A stretch of 36,318 nucleotides of DNA from an uncultured Cytophagaceae bacterium (GTDB taxonomy: Bacteria > Bacteroidota > Bacteroidia > Cytophagales > Spirosomataceae): contig CALLKB010000197.1 in the NCBI GenBank assembly GCA_938008575.1, forward strand, positions 1 through 36,318. Direction: 5' to 3'. This document shows, piece by piece, positions 23,526-32,244 of this stretch. Both the position numbers and the translations under genes were made by a program. The notes under the pieces are model-generated. The model searched no databases. It saw only the letters and a program-made list of their open reading frames with translations, and was not told the origin of the DNA. Position 1 is the first letter of the stretch, and each line of letters begins with the position of its first letter.

Positions 23526-25061
23526 CTATTGAATCACCAATTGGCGAGTCATTCGTGCTCCTCTACTCGTACTTAAACTGACCAAATATTGACCCGATGC
23601 ATAGCCTTGCAAGTCAAAATTTACGGAATATGACCCCACTTTGCGCAAGCCTGTATCGATTAATTTCAGTTGGCGTCCTTGCAAATCATACAATGCCAAC
23701 GAAACGGTCGCCTCCTCAAATATTCCATATTGCAATAAGGTATAGCCGCTCGCCGGATTTGGCCATGGAGTAATTAATTCCATCGTAATAGCCTCTGGAA
23801 GTGCGTCAGGCGAATTCTTGAAAATAGGTAATCGTTCAAAGGTCGAATTGAAAATCTGCTGCGAACGAACATTGTCCAGACCTAAATGGTCCCGCAACAC
23901 CGTGCTGTACACTTGTCGGTAATCATAATTAAACTTCAAATCCCCATTGCTATCCAATGCCTTCAAATTCGGATTTGCCCCAATCAAACCTCCGCGAACT
24001 GTTTTCCCAATAAATAACATGGGTGCTGCAGTACCGTGATCTGTTCCGGCAGTTCCGTTTTGATTCACTCGCCGACCGAATTCCGAGAAGGTCATGATGT
24101 TAATTCGATCCGCTAAATTTTGATTCGTCATGTCCACCTGAAACGTTGAAACCGCTTCAGAAATCGTTTTCCACAAATTAGCGTGTTGGGTCAATTGGTT
24201 CGCATGGGTATCAAATCCTCCGATGTTTAACAGATAGACGGGCGTCTCCAATCCTCCGGAAATCAATTTGGATACGATACCAAACTGTCTACCCAAATTT
24301 GATGTTGGATATGTAATGGTATTCTTCCCCTTCGTGGCACCATCCCGGATAACTCCAGCATATTGAACCGAGGCAGCTGCAATTTGCTTTAAAAAACCTA
24401 GTTCATCCCCGGCTAAGGTAGCAGGTGGTATGTCGGAGTCGGATGGCGTACCACTCACCAACTGGTAAAATAAATTGGGATCTTCGAAAACGGTACTAAA
24501 TCCACCTTGATCGGACTGAAATAGCAATGATTCTACTGAACCCAATTGCACCGCCATGGGATGTTTGGCTAGCGAAATTGGAAATTCAGGATAGCGCGTT
24601 TTTAAAAAACGACCAGCCCAACCTTCCTCTATTACCGTGGAAGCATCAGATCCTGTATTCCAAATATCCGTCGCACGAAAGTGTGAACGATTCGGATTGG
24701 GGTAACCAATGTTTTGGGCGATACTCATTTGCCCTTGATCGTATAATTTCTTTAAACCAACCGCGGATGGATGCAAATACATGCCTTGATCTAATTTCAA
24801 GGCATCTGCTTTTTTTATGGCAATATTCGGTCTAGCCGAAAAATACAAGTCATCTTCCGCTGGAATTACCGTATTTAAGCCATCATTTCCTCCAGCCAAC
24901 TGGATAATAATTAATATTTTACCAGGTTCTACATTCGCCATGTGCGCCGCAGGAATTTGACCAAAAGCCTTTCCTGTCACCGTCCCTAAACCAAATCCAA
25001 CCCCTCCAGAAAGAACGGCCATCTGCTGTAAAAACACTTTCCGATTTATCTGCTTTTTCAT
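23526..25061 (-). CDS. DUF1501 protein with a T9SS C-terminal sorting domain
   Basis: A 511-residue secreted protein. An N-terminal signal with NRKVFLQQMAVLSGGVGFGLG resembles a Tat signal but has RK instead of RR. The DUF1501 (sulfatase-like) body includes IIIQLAGGNDGLNTVIP, NRSHFRATDIWNTGS, LNIGGFDTHANQLTQH and SEFGRRVNQNGTAGTDHGTA, with His/Asp residues that could bind metal. From about residue 434, PWPNPASGYTLLQYGIF starts a type A T9SS sorting domain that ends GQYLVSLSTSRGARMTRQL, so the protein is probably released or attached at the cell surface. It starts three bases after the DUF1800 gene. No enzymatic activity is established for the family. Confidence 0.9.
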   Translation of the reverse strand: MKKQINRKVFLQQMAVLSGGVGFGLGTVTGKAFGQIPAAHMANVEPGKILIIIQLAGGNDGLNTVIPAEDDLYFSARPNIAIKKADALKLDQGMYLHPSAVGLKKLYDQGQMSIAQNIGYPNPNRSHFRATDIWNTGSDASTVIEEGWAGRFLKTRYPEFPISLAKHPMAVQLGSVESLLFQSDQGGFSTVFEDPNLFYQLVSGTPSDSDIPPATLAGDELGFLKQIAAASVQYAGVIRDGATKGKNTITYPTSNLGRQFGIVSKLISGGLETPVYLLNIGGFDTHANQLTQHANLWKTISEAVSTFQVDMTNQNLADRINIMTFSEFGRRVNQNGTAGTDHGTAAPMLFIGKTVRGGLIGANPNLKALDSNGDLKFNYDYRQVYSTVLRDHLGLDNVRSQQIFNSTFERLPIFKNSPDALPEAITMELITPWPNPASGYTLLQYGIFEEATVSLALYDLQGRQLKLIDTGLRKVGSYSVNFDLQGYASGQYLVSLSTSRGARMTRQLVIQ

Positions 25062-25064
25062 GTC

Positions 25065-26435
25065 CTAAGAGAGTTGGTATTCTGGTAAACGCATAATTGC
25101 TTTCAGCAAACGAATAATGCGCGCATCTGCCTGGGGAGTATAAGTTGACCAGTTGGCAGCAATAGTTCCATCCAATAACGTATTCAACAAAAACTGTCGT
25201 TTCGTTTCCGAGATCGGGAATAAAACTAAAGATTCAATGACATCGTCTACAAACAAGGATGCCTTTTCACTATTCGCAAAAGTGCGTGCAAAGGCAACCG
25301 CATCTAATTTTCCAGTGACCGCTGTTCCATTAAAACGCTTTCCAGTTAATAAGGAATCCGTAAATCCACCCCGATACGAATAGGTTGTGGAACTAATCCA
25401 ATCGCGCTGTCCGGGCCATCCCGCAACATTAGGAGGCTGAAATAATTGCATTTGCAAGATTTTGGCCATGTCATATAAATTGACCAAATCTGGCAATTTC
25501 ACCTGAAGTGCTTTCAAAGAACCCACCATTAATTCTTGGGGATCTTTGATGTGACTCGCACGAAATGTCGTTTGGTAAAAATGATCTGACAAAAACATGA
25601 AACGCAATAAAGGTTTCATTTCGTAATTATTCGTCCGCAGCACTGTGGCCATTTGAGCAACAAAAGCCTCGTCTGGTTTATAGTAAATGAATGCTTTGTA
25701 GAGTTTCCGACAAATAAATTCGGCACAGGCCTTTTGTTCGAAAATCAAATCAATTAATGTATCAACTTTAAAAGCAGCTGTTTTCCCGAAAATGGTTAAG
25801 GACGTTTCTTTGTACCAACGGGTTGAATCAAACACGGATGTTAGGCCTTTGACTTGCCAACCCGATAACACTTTGGCGGCTTGTTTGATATCATTTTCTG
25901 TGTAATTCCCGATCCCGAGTGTAAACAATTCCATCACCTCACGGGCATAATTTTCGTTGGGGCCTGTTCCCCGACTGTTATTCCCGTCCAAATAAATTAG
26001 CATCGTAGGATCAATGCTGACTTCTTTGACCATTTGTTTAAAGTTGCCAAAAGCAAACTTGCGAAACAATTGATTTTGCTGGTACATGTATTGCGGATAA
26101 TTCACTTTATCCCGTTCACAGGAAAAGTGGTTATGCCAAAACAAAACCATTTTCTCACGAAAATTCAAGCCTTCCGAAAACATGCGGTTATACCACCAAT
26201 AGGTTAATTCGCGATACCACGTTCCCGCATCGCCCGAATCTTGTTGGGATTGCGCAGGAACAGTATTCACCCAGGCATTCGGAGGGGCGGGCAAGGCTGC
26301 ATCGGCTAATAAAGCACGATCCACGAGATCTTCGAGTGAACCATAGCCCATGGCTTGCTGAAATTGTTCTTTGGAGAAACCAAAGAGCGTACGGGCCAAC
26401 AAATGTTTAGCATTCGGTGAGGTAAGCGCGGGCAT
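25065..26435 (-). CDS. DUF1800 family protein
   Basis: A 456-residue protein of the DUF1800 family, regularly paired with DUF1501 genes in Bacteroidota and Planctomycetota. Family features are HLLARTLFGFSKEQFQQAM at the start, VLFWHNHFSCERDKVNYPQ (the HNHF core), NENYAREVMELFTLGIGNY and QPPNVAGWPGQRDWIS. No signal peptide is visible at the N-terminus, unlike its partner, which is odd for a pair thought to act together. The role is unknown. It has a good promoter 13 nt upstream and is translated in tandem with the DUF1501 gene. Confidence 0.9.
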   Translation of the reverse strand: MPALTSPNAKHLLARTLFGFSKEQFQQAMGYGSLEDLVDRALLADAALPAPPNAWVNTVPAQSQQDSGDAGTWYRELTYWWYNRMFSEGLNFREKMVLFWHNHFSCERDKVNYPQYMYQQNQLFRKFAFGNFKQMVKEVSIDPTMLIYLDGNNSRGTGPNENYAREVMELFTLGIGNYTENDIKQAAKVLSGWQVKGLTSVFDSTRWYKETSLTIFGKTAAFKVDTLIDLIFEQKACAEFICRKLYKAFIYYKPDEAFVAQMATVLRTNNYEMKPLLRFMFLSDHFYQTTFRASHIKDPQELMVGSLKALQVKLPDLVNLYDMAKILQMQLFQPPNVAGWPGQRDWISSTTYSYRGGFTDSLLTGKRFNGTAVTGKLDAVAFARTFANSEKASLFVDDVIESLVLFPISETKRQFLLNTLLDGTIAANWSTYTPQADARIIRLLKAIMRLPEYQLS

Positions 26436-26455
26436 TAATATAGTAGAATTTTGCC

Positions 26456-26486
26456 CTAAGGTAATTTGAAATACCCGATTATCAAA
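26456..26486 (-). promoter_or_regulatory. Promoter of the DUF1800-DUF1501 operon
   Basis: On the minus strand TTTG (26486-26483), 19 bases, then TACCTTAG (26463-26456), one mismatch from TAnnTTTG. The predicted leader is about 13 nt. Confidence 0.6.
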
Positions 26487-26499
26487 AAACTGATATTAT

Positions 26500-26964
26500 T
26501 TATTCTTTAAATCGAATTTCAAGCGTAGTGTCAGGTTTGGAATAGCGCTTAACAAGTACTTTCAAACTACCTGATTCCTTTTTAATTCGCTGAGGAACAG
26601 CCACTTGTTCGAAGAACAACGAATCAGCCTGATATAAATCCAATTTCTTTCGTTTACCTTCCTTTTCAACAACAACGAGCAGATAATGAATCTCACTTCG
26701 ATCACTAGCATCCGCATACTTTTTACGCAAAACCCCATCGATTTCCATGTCGCGCACTTCAGATTCGGAATCGTATACCTTCTCTGCCCATAATTGCGGT
26801 AGGAACAATTGGCCTAACATCCCCAAACCCACCAATAAAAAGAGGTATGTTGAGAAATTCTTCGACCCGCCTTGTCCCGAAGAGCCACTGATCATATCGC
26901 CGAAAAGCGGCATCTTCAGTTTTTTCCGGGGTGCCCGACGAGGAGGAATTGGAATATCAGCCAT
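26500..26964 (-). CDS. Single-pass membrane protein, unknown function
   Basis: A 154-residue protein I do not recognise. Residues 1-35 are cytosolic, Pro/Arg/Lys-rich (IPPRRAPRKKLKMP) with a Gly/Ser stretch. Residues 39-60 (FSTYLFLLVGLGMLGQLFLPQLW) form one membrane helix. The remaining 95 residues are charged and predicted outside, with alternating strands (IHYLLVVVEKEGKRKKLDLYQ, LKVLVKRYSKPDTTLEIRF). The layout recalls small anchored periplasmic domains, but no motif is diagnostic. It is divergent from secA over 152 bp (with the chosen secA start). The adjacent position alone does not justify linking it to secretion. Confidence 0.75.
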   Translation of the reverse strand: MADIPIPPRRAPRKKLKMPLFGDMISGSSGQGGSKNFSTYLFLLVGLGMLGQLFLPQLWAEKVYDSESEVRDMEIDGVLRKKYADASDRSEIHYLLVVVEKEGKRKKLDLYQADSLFFEQVAVPQRIKKESGSLKVLVKRYSKPDTTLEIRFKE

Positions 26965-27093
26965 AAGAATTCAAAATTGAGCTACAAAACAAATGAATTT
27001 CGAATTCAAATCCGTAAAATTTTTGGATTAATTGTCGGAACATAGCAAGGATAAAAATTCAAATTGGTAAATTGCAAATTAAATTATCACCAA

Positions 27094-27105
27094 GCCTAGG
27101 TAGGC
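27094..27105 (+). other. Short inverted repeat in the secA leader
   Basis: GCCTA-GG-TAGGC lies 12 bases before the secA ATG. It is too short to call a regulator but could mask or mark the start region. Confidence 0.3.
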
Positions 27106-27116
27106 CCTATATTACC

Positions 27117-30100
27117 ATGTTTTCAATACTAAGCAAAAGCGTTACAAAAATATTTGGCACGAAGTCGGAGCGTGACATCAAAGCAATCATGCCGATTGTG
27201 GAAAAGATCAAGGAAGAATATGCTCGTTTGCATGAGATTTCGGATGATGCACTTCGTGGAAAGTCTTACGAATTCAAGCAACGCATTCAGGAGTTCCTAG
27301 CGGATATCGATGCACAAATTGTCGCTTTGCGCGAACAAGGAAATGCGACAGAGGATATCGATGAGAAGGAGACTTTCTTTCTTCAAATCGATAAATTAAA
27401 CGAGGATCGTAACAAACAATTGGAAGTTGTTCTGATGGAAATTCTTCCTGAGGCATTTGCTGTTGTGAAAGAGACCGCTCGTCGTTTGACAGAAAACAAG
27501 AAATTAGTCGTAACAGCTACGGTTGAAGATAAATTCATCGCTGCTAAAAAGGCGAATGTCGTGATTGAAGGTGACAAAGCGATTTGGCATAATCAATGGT
27601 TAGCCGCTGGAAACCAGATTACTTGGGACATGATCCACTACGACGTGCAGTTGATTGGTGGTATCGTTTTACATCAAGGAAAGATTTCTGAAATGGGTAC
27701 AGGTGAAGGGAAAACCTTGGTTTCTACCTTGCCTACCTATCTAAATGCCTTAGCCGGACGTGGTGTACACTTGGTAACTGTGAATGATTACCTCGCGAAA
27801 CGTGACTCCGAATGGAATGCGCCTTTATTCGAATTCCATGGCTTGAAGGTGGATTGCATCGACAAGCATGAGCCGAATACAGATGAGCGTCGCCAAGCCT
27901 ATTTGGCAGATATTACCTACGGAACGAATAATGAATTTGGTTTTGATTATTTGCGTGACAACATGGCACGCAGTTTGGAAGATCAGGTTCAACGTCCGCA
28001 TCATTTTGCGATGGTGGATGAGGTTGACTCCGTGTTAATCGATGATGCACGTACGCCATTAATTATCTCAGGTCCTATTCCAAAAGGAGATGAGCAGGAG
28101 TTTGAAGCATTCCAACCTCGTGTAAATAAATTGGTTGAAGCTCAAAAACAGATCGTTCAAAACTTCTTGGTTGAGGCCAAAAAAGAAATTGCAGCTGGCA
28201 ATAAAAAAGAAGGTGGTCTTGCCTTATTCCGCGCTTATCGCGGTTTGCCGAAGTCGAAACCTTTGATTAAATTCTTGTCGGAAAGCGGCATGAAGCAATT
28301 GATGCATGAAACGGAATCGATTTATTTGGCAGAGAACCAAAAATTGATGCCTCAAGCAGATGAGCCGTTATTGTTCACGATTGAAGAAAAGAATAATCAA
28401 GTAGAATTGACCGAGCAAGGATTGGCATTCATGAGTGGAAACACTGAGAATCCCGACTTTTTCGTTTTGCCTCACTTGTCGATCGATTTAAATAAAATCG
28501 AAAAGAATAAAGATTTGTCGGACGCAGAGCGTTTGGCAAAAAAAGAACAATTGATCAGCGAATACAACGAGAAGGCATCACGCATTCACACGGTTAATCA
28601 GTTGTTGAAGGCCTATACCCTATTCGAAAAAGATACCGAATACATCTTAGTTGAAGGTAAGGTTAAGATTGTCGATGAGCAAACAGGTCGTGTGATGGAA
28701 GGCCGCCGGTATTCCGACGGATTACACCAGGCGATTGAGGCCAAAGAAGGTGTGAACGTGGAAGATGCGTCACAAACCTATGCGACGATTACCTTGCAAA
28801 ATTACTTCCGTATGTACCACAAATTAGGCGGTATGACGGGAACGGCGGAAACGGAAGCGGGTGAATTCTGGACAATTTACAAATTGGATGTGGTTTCGAT
28901 TCCTACGAATCGTACGATCCAACGTAAAGACCATGAGGATAAAGTTTACCGTACGGTACGTGAAAAATACAATGCCGTAGCGGAGGAAATTCAAGAATTG
29001 GTTGCTGCTGGCCGACCGGTATTGGTGGGTACGACTTCGGTAGAAAACTCAGAATTATTGAGTCGATTATTGAATATCCGAAAGATTCAACACAATGTCT
29101 TGAATGCCAAACAACATGCTAGAGAGGCGGAGATTGTTGCAGAAGCGGGACAATCAGGTAAGGTTACGATTGCGACCAACATGGCTGGTCGTGGAACAGA
29201 TATTAAGTTGAGTCCGGAGTCGAAGGCTGCGGGTGGTTTGGCGATTATCGGTACAGAGCGCCATGAATCTCGTCGGGTTGACCGCCAATTGCGTGGTCGG
29301 GCGGGACGTCAAGGAGACGTGGGCTCATCTCAATTCTTTGTGTCATTGGAGGATAATTTAATGCGTTTATTCGGTTCAGATCGTATTGCGAAAGTGATGG
29401 ATCGTTTGGGCATGGATGAAGGCGAAGTGATTCAACATTCCATGATCACGAACTCGATTGAGCGTGCGCAGAAGAAAGTAGAGGAGAATAACTTTGGTAT
29501 ACGTAAGCGTTTATTAGAATACGATGACGTAATGAATTACCAACGGAATGCGATTTATAAGCGTCGCCAAAATGCATTATTAGGTGAGCGTTTATCGTTG
29601 GACATCATCAATATCTTGTTCGATGTATGCCAAGATATCACGACAAGCTATTCAAATTATGAGGAGCTTGAACTAAAAGTGATTGAATTATTAGGCATGG
29701 AGCCACCGTTCTCGGCGGAAGAGTTTAATCGTTTGGCGATAGATAAACGCACGGAACAATTGTTCTTAGCGGCAGAAATGCATTACAAATCGAAGAATGA
29801 AATCATTGCACAGCAAGTAATTCAGGTTGCGGAAGAGGCGAAGCGTCAAGGATTCTCGGGTATTCAGGTGCCTATTTCGAATGGTCACATGGTGACAGGA
29901 GTGGTGGTAGATGCCGACAAAACGTTGGCGACACAAGGAAAAGAAGTAATCTCTGAGATGGAGAAATTCATCACGTTGACTTTGATTGACCAGGAGTGGA
30001 AGGAGCATTTGCGTGAGATGGATGATTTGAAGCAATCCGTTCAAAATGCGGTGTTTGAGCAGAAAGACCCTTTATTGATTTATAAGTTTGAGGCGGTGGA

Positions 30101-30476
30101 TTTATTCCAACGATTTGTGGCACGAGTAAATTCAGATACGATTAGCTTCGTGATCAAAGCGGAAATTCCTGCGGCACAATCGACGAATCAAACGGCACTC
30201 AAAGCACCGAAAGAGAAGGCACCTAAATTGCAAATGAGCAAAGATGAGGCGTTATCTTCTTTATTAGGCGGATTAGCTGGCGCACAAGAAGAGCCAGGCT
30301 ACCATGATCCATCAGCAGGCCAAGCGGAGCGCGTAGCACCTCGTCAAGCCATCAAAATTGCGGATCGCAACCAACGTGTAACGGTGCAATACCAAGATGG
30401 AAGCATCAAAGAAAATGTAAAGTACAAGGCGGTGGAAGCGGATGTGGAGAGTGGGAAAGCGGTGGTGGTGGAATAG
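27117..30476 (+). CDS. secA: Protein translocase ATPase SecA
   Basis: A 1119-residue motor that drives preproteins through SecYEG. Walker A is GTGEGKT (194-200), Walker B is the [19 protein letters not shown] region, and the second helicase domain contains [12 protein letters not shown] and [12 protein letters not shown]. The protein is about 220 residues longer than E. coli SecA: one extension is near the N-terminus (Walker A lies about 90 residues later than usual) and another charged insertion precedes [17 protein letters not shown]. Long SecA of this type is normal for Bacteroidota. The C-terminus lacks the cysteine zinc motif and ends [24 protein letters not shown] 27117 is chosen over an earlier frame start (27072) because [13 protein letters not shown] is the conserved beginning. 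The TAG stop is the first triplet of a heptamer array. Confidence 0.96.
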   Translation: MFSILSKSVTKIFGTKSERDIKAIMPIVEKIKEEYARLHEISDDALRGKSYEFKQRIQEFLADIDAQIVALREQGNATEDIDEKETFFLQIDKLNEDRNKQLEVVLMEILPEAFAVVKETARRLTENKKLVVTATVEDKFIAAKKANVVIEGDKAIWHNQWLAAGNQITWDMIHYDVQLIGGIVLHQGKISEMGTGEGKTLVSTLPTYLNALAGRGVHLVTVNDYLAKRDSEWNAPLFEFHGLKVDCIDKHEPNTDERRQAYLADITYGTNNEFGFDYLRDNMARSLEDQVQRPHHFAMVDEVDSVLIDDARTPLIISGPIPKGDEQEFEAFQPRVNKLVEAQKQIVQNFLVEAKKEIAAGNKKEGGLALFRAYRGLPKSKPLIKFLSESGMKQLMHETESIYLAENQKLMPQADEPLLFTIEEKNNQVELTEQGLAFMSGNTENPDFFVLPHLSIDLNKIEKNKDLSDAERLAKKEQLISEYNEKASRIHTVNQLLKAYTLFEKDTEYILVEGKVKIVDEQTGRVMEGRRYSDGLHQAIEAKEGVNVEDASQTYATITLQNYFRMYHKLGGMTGTAETEAGEFWTIYKLDVVSIPTNRTIQRKDHEDKVYRTVREKYNAVAEEIQELVAAGRPVLVGTTSVENSELLSRLLNIRKIQHNVLNAKQHAREAEIVAEAGQSGKVTIATNMAGRGTDIKLSPESKAAGGLAIIGTERHESRRVDRQLRGRAGRQGDVGSSQFFVSLEDNLMRLFGSDRIAKVMDRLGMDEGEVIQHSMITNSIERAQKKVEENNFGIRKRLLEYDDVMNYQRNAIYKRRQNALLGERLSLDIINILFDVCQDITTSYSNYEELELKVIELLGMEPPFSAEEFNRLAIDKRTEQLFLAAEMHYKSKNEIIAQQVIQVAEEAKRQGFSGIQVPISNGHMVTGVVVDADKTLATQGKEVISEMEKFITLTLIDQEWKEHLREMDDLKQSVQNAVFEQKDPLLIYKFEAVDLFQRFVARVNSDTISFVIKAEIPAAQSTNQTALKAPKEKAPKLQMSKDEALSSLLGGLAGAQEEPGYHDPSAGQAERVAPRQAIKIADRNQRVTVQYQDGSIKENVKYKAVEADVESGKAVVVE

Positions 30477-30543
30477 ACGTTGGACGTTAGACGTTAGACA
30501 TTGGACTTTAGACGTTGGACTTTAGACGTTAGACGATGGAAGC
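30474..30543 (+). repeat. Heptanucleotide array, TAGACGT family (10 units), at the secA stop
   Basis: Ten 7-bp units (TAGACGT, TGGACGT, TAGACAT, TGGACTT) begin at the first base of the secA stop codon, so the stop TAG is part of unit one. Confidence 0.92.
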
Positions 30544-30549
30544 ATTTGT

Positions 30550-30573
30550 GTAGAGACGAGATACTTCGCGTCT
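30550..30573 (+). repeat. Dispersed hairpin repeat (GTAG-led, one mismatch)
   Basis: AGACGAGA-TACT-TCGCGTCT, preceded by GTAG, is an 8-bp stem with one mismatch. The same element with a perfect stem is at 35941 and inverted at 36270. It separates two TAGACGT arrays here. Confidence 0.8.
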
Positions 30574-30575
30574 TC

Positions 30576-30617
30576 TAGACTTTGGACATTAGACATTAGA
30601 CGTTGGACGATGGAGCA
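30576..30617 (+). repeat. Heptanucleotide array, TAGACGT family (6 units)
   Basis: Six units (TAGACTT, TGGACAT, TAGACAT, TAGACGT, TGGACGA, TGGAGCA) continue after the hairpin. The closing TGGA unit resembles the last unit of the array at 30474. Confidence 0.87.
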
Positions 30618-30625
30618 TATTAATT

Positions 30626-30652
30626 AAGACGCGAAGAAATTCGCGTCTTTTT
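30626..30652. terminator. Terminator of secA, possibly bidirectional
   Basis: AAGACGCGAA-GAAA-TTCGCGTCTT is a perfect 10-bp stem followed by TTTTT on the plus strand. A weaker T-rich tract (TTAATTAAT) follows on the minus strand, so it may also serve the four-helix-bundle gene. The stem core equals that of the dispersed hairpin repeat. Confidence 0.88.
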
Positions 30653-30660
30653 AATTTATG

Positions 30661-31026
30661 TCAATCAATTTGATTGCTCAGGTAATTAATCAAGGCGTTT
30701 AACATTTTACCAATTTGATTTAATTGGCCCATTAATTCTACTTGTTTCTCTGCATCAATATATTTCAAGTGAATAGCAAGAATTAGCATCGATTTCAGTT
30801 CACCTGTTGAGCCCAAGGCAATCGTTAAAAAGCGTTTAAAATCACGATCTGATTTTCGATAAAATCCTTCAGTAATATTATTAGAAATGGAAACTGCAGC
30901 ACGTTGAATTTGATTTCGAAAGCCGAAATCGTTCAATGAATTAAAATGCAAATAAATTACATTCGCAACAGAAATGGCTTGCTGCCAAACGAGCAAATCC
31001 TCAACTTTTCTTTCTTTTTTCTTCAT
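30661..31026 (-). CDS. Four-helix-bundle protein (23S rRNA intervening-sequence/S23 family)
   Basis: A 121-residue cytosolic protein of the TIGR02436 type. Motifs are EDLLVWQQAISVANVIYLHF, QIQRAAVSISNNITEGFYRKS and RFLTIALGSTGELKSML. Homologues are encoded inside 23S rRNA intervening sequences in some bacteria and scattered as lone genes in Bacteroidota; the accessory protein Avd of diversity-generating retroelements shares the fold. Their role is unclear. A TTG start at 31032 exists, but ATG 31026 is preferred. No rRNA, reverse transcriptase or template repeat is nearby. The gene lies between the secA and proB 3' regions, bracketed by inverted heptamer arrays, which suggests insertion into a former secA-proB intergenic gap (inference). 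Confidence 0.88.
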   Translation of the reverse strand: MKKKERKVEDLLVWQQAISVANVIYLHFNSLNDFGFRNQIQRAAVSISNNITEGFYRKSDRDFKRFLTIALGSTGELKSMLILAIHLKYIDAEKQVELMGQLNQIGKMLNALINYLSNQID

Positions 31027-31108
31027 GAACAAAGAAAGAATGAATTCAAGTAATCATGAGTATTAAAATTGATAAAGATTCCATTTTATCAAATTGGTGA
31101 TAATATTG

Positions 31109-31126
31109 GTCGTGAAGTATCGCATC
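31109..31126 (-). repeat. Decayed copy of the dispersed hairpin repeat
   Basis: GTCGTGA-AGTA-TCGCATC corresponds to GACGCGA-AGTA-TCGCGTC at 36270 with changed stem positions, and is followed by a similar ACAAA flank. It sits next to the proB heptamer array, as the intact copy does at secA. Confidence 0.6.
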
Positions 31127-31137
31127 CATAAACAAAT

Positions 31138-31172
31138 AATTCCAACGACCAACGTCTAATGTCTAACGTCTA
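31138..31172 (-). repeat. Heptanucleotide array, TAGACGT family (5 units), at the proB stop
   Basis: On the minus strand TAGACGT, TAGACAT and related units start with the proB TAG stop codon (31172-31170). The register is the same as at secA, in the opposite orientation. Confidence 0.88.
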
Positions 31173-32198
31173 ATAGACTACAATATCATCCGCATTCGCC
31201 ACCTCCTTACTTTCCGCAGCAATAACAAGCTCTGATTTGGAATAGCGCGCGCGCGCAACGGCGATGGGATTGTGTTGTGGGTCCAGCATTTCGACCACCT
31301 CGCCTTTTTCGAAATCGCCGAAGTATTCTAGAACTCCAACGGATAAAAGACTCTTCCGGGTTTGGATAGCTTTGACAGCTCCTTTATCTAAAACGATTCT
31401 ACCGGTAATGACGCTACCGGAAGCCAACCATTTTTGTCGGGCAGAAAGTGTTGCCGATTGCGGCTCAAAAACTGTTCCGATATTTTCATGCAAAGCGTCT
31501 ATGATCCCATTCGCCTGATCTAATCCAAAAATCACAACTTTGATTCCCATTCGAGTAGCCAAACGCGTGAAGGTCAATTTGGAAATCATACCGCCCAAAC
31601 CGGTGCTAGATGTATCCGTATTCACCACATCCAAAATAGATGCATTGATCTCCGCAACGTGGCGAATGATTTGACCTTGTTCGTCAAGCAAGCCACCTAC
31701 TGAGGTAGAAATCAATAATTTTTCAGCTCCAAAACCGGTAGCGATTAAGGTCGCCAATTCATCATTATCCGAAAACTTTAATTCCACATTACTCACCACG
31801 TCATTTTCATTCGCAATCGGAATGATGTCATTTCGCCAAAGCTCTTGATAGGTTTCCTTCAATTGCAGGAAAGATTCCCGTTTGGAAAAATGATGACGCT
31901 CGCAAAGACTCTGGGCGATGGAGATACCGTATTTTTGGAAATAATGATTGTATTTTGCAATTAATAAGGGATTCCCTACCGCGGCGGCAGCCTTACGCTC
32001 CGACAAGGTACCTTTGTAATGTTTCAAGGAAGCCTTACCGGCTGCCACGGCACCACTGGATACTAATACAATAGAATATTCCCCTTGAAGGCTTGCTACC
32101 TGTGCCGCAATTTTCTCGAGCGTCTGCTCATTCACCTCCCCATTGGCATGGGTAATGGAAGAAGAACCAAACTTAATAACGAGAATCGGTTTTGACAT
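31170..32198 (-). CDS. proB: Glutamate 5-kinase with C-terminal PUA domain
   Basis: A 342-residue cytosolic kinase that phosphorylates glutamate in the first step of proline synthesis. The amino-acid kinase domain (1-250) has VIKFGSSSIT at the phosphate loop, IVLVSSGAVAAG, IANENDVVS and FSDNDELATLIA for substrate and Mg binding, and TGLGGMISKL for ATP. Residues 263-342 form a PUA domain (VITGRIVLDKGAVKAI..SLLSVGV), as in E. coli ProB. proA is not adjacent. It follows aat with a 46-bp gap and no strong promoter, so it is probably co-transcribed. Its TAG stop is the first triplet of a TAGACGT array. Confidence 0.93.
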   Translation of the reverse strand: MSKPILVIKFGSSSITHANGEVNEQTLEKIAAQVASLQGEYSIVLVSSGAVAAGKASLKHYKGTLSERKAAAAVGNPLLIAKYNHYFQKYGISIAQSLCERHHFSKRESFLQLKETYQELWRNDIIPIANENDVVSNVELKFSDNDELATLIATGFGAEKLLISTSVGGLLDEQGQIIRHVAEINASILDVVNTDTSSTGLGGMISKLTFTRLATRMGIKVVIFGLDQANGIIDALHENIGTVFEPQSATLSARQKWLASGSVITGRIVLDKGAVKAIQTRKSLLSVGVLEYFGDFEKGEVVEMLDPQHNPIAVARARYSKSELVIAAESKEVANADDIVVY

Positions 32199-32244
32199 AA
32201 TCGGTAAATTTGCTACAATTTAGCCCTTTATGATGAAATTTAGG

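Noticed and set aside
30474..31172. Diversity-generating retroelement or rRNA intervening sequence around the four-helix-bundle gene
   Set aside because: No reverse transcriptase, template/variable repeat pair or 23S rRNA sequence is present in the window.
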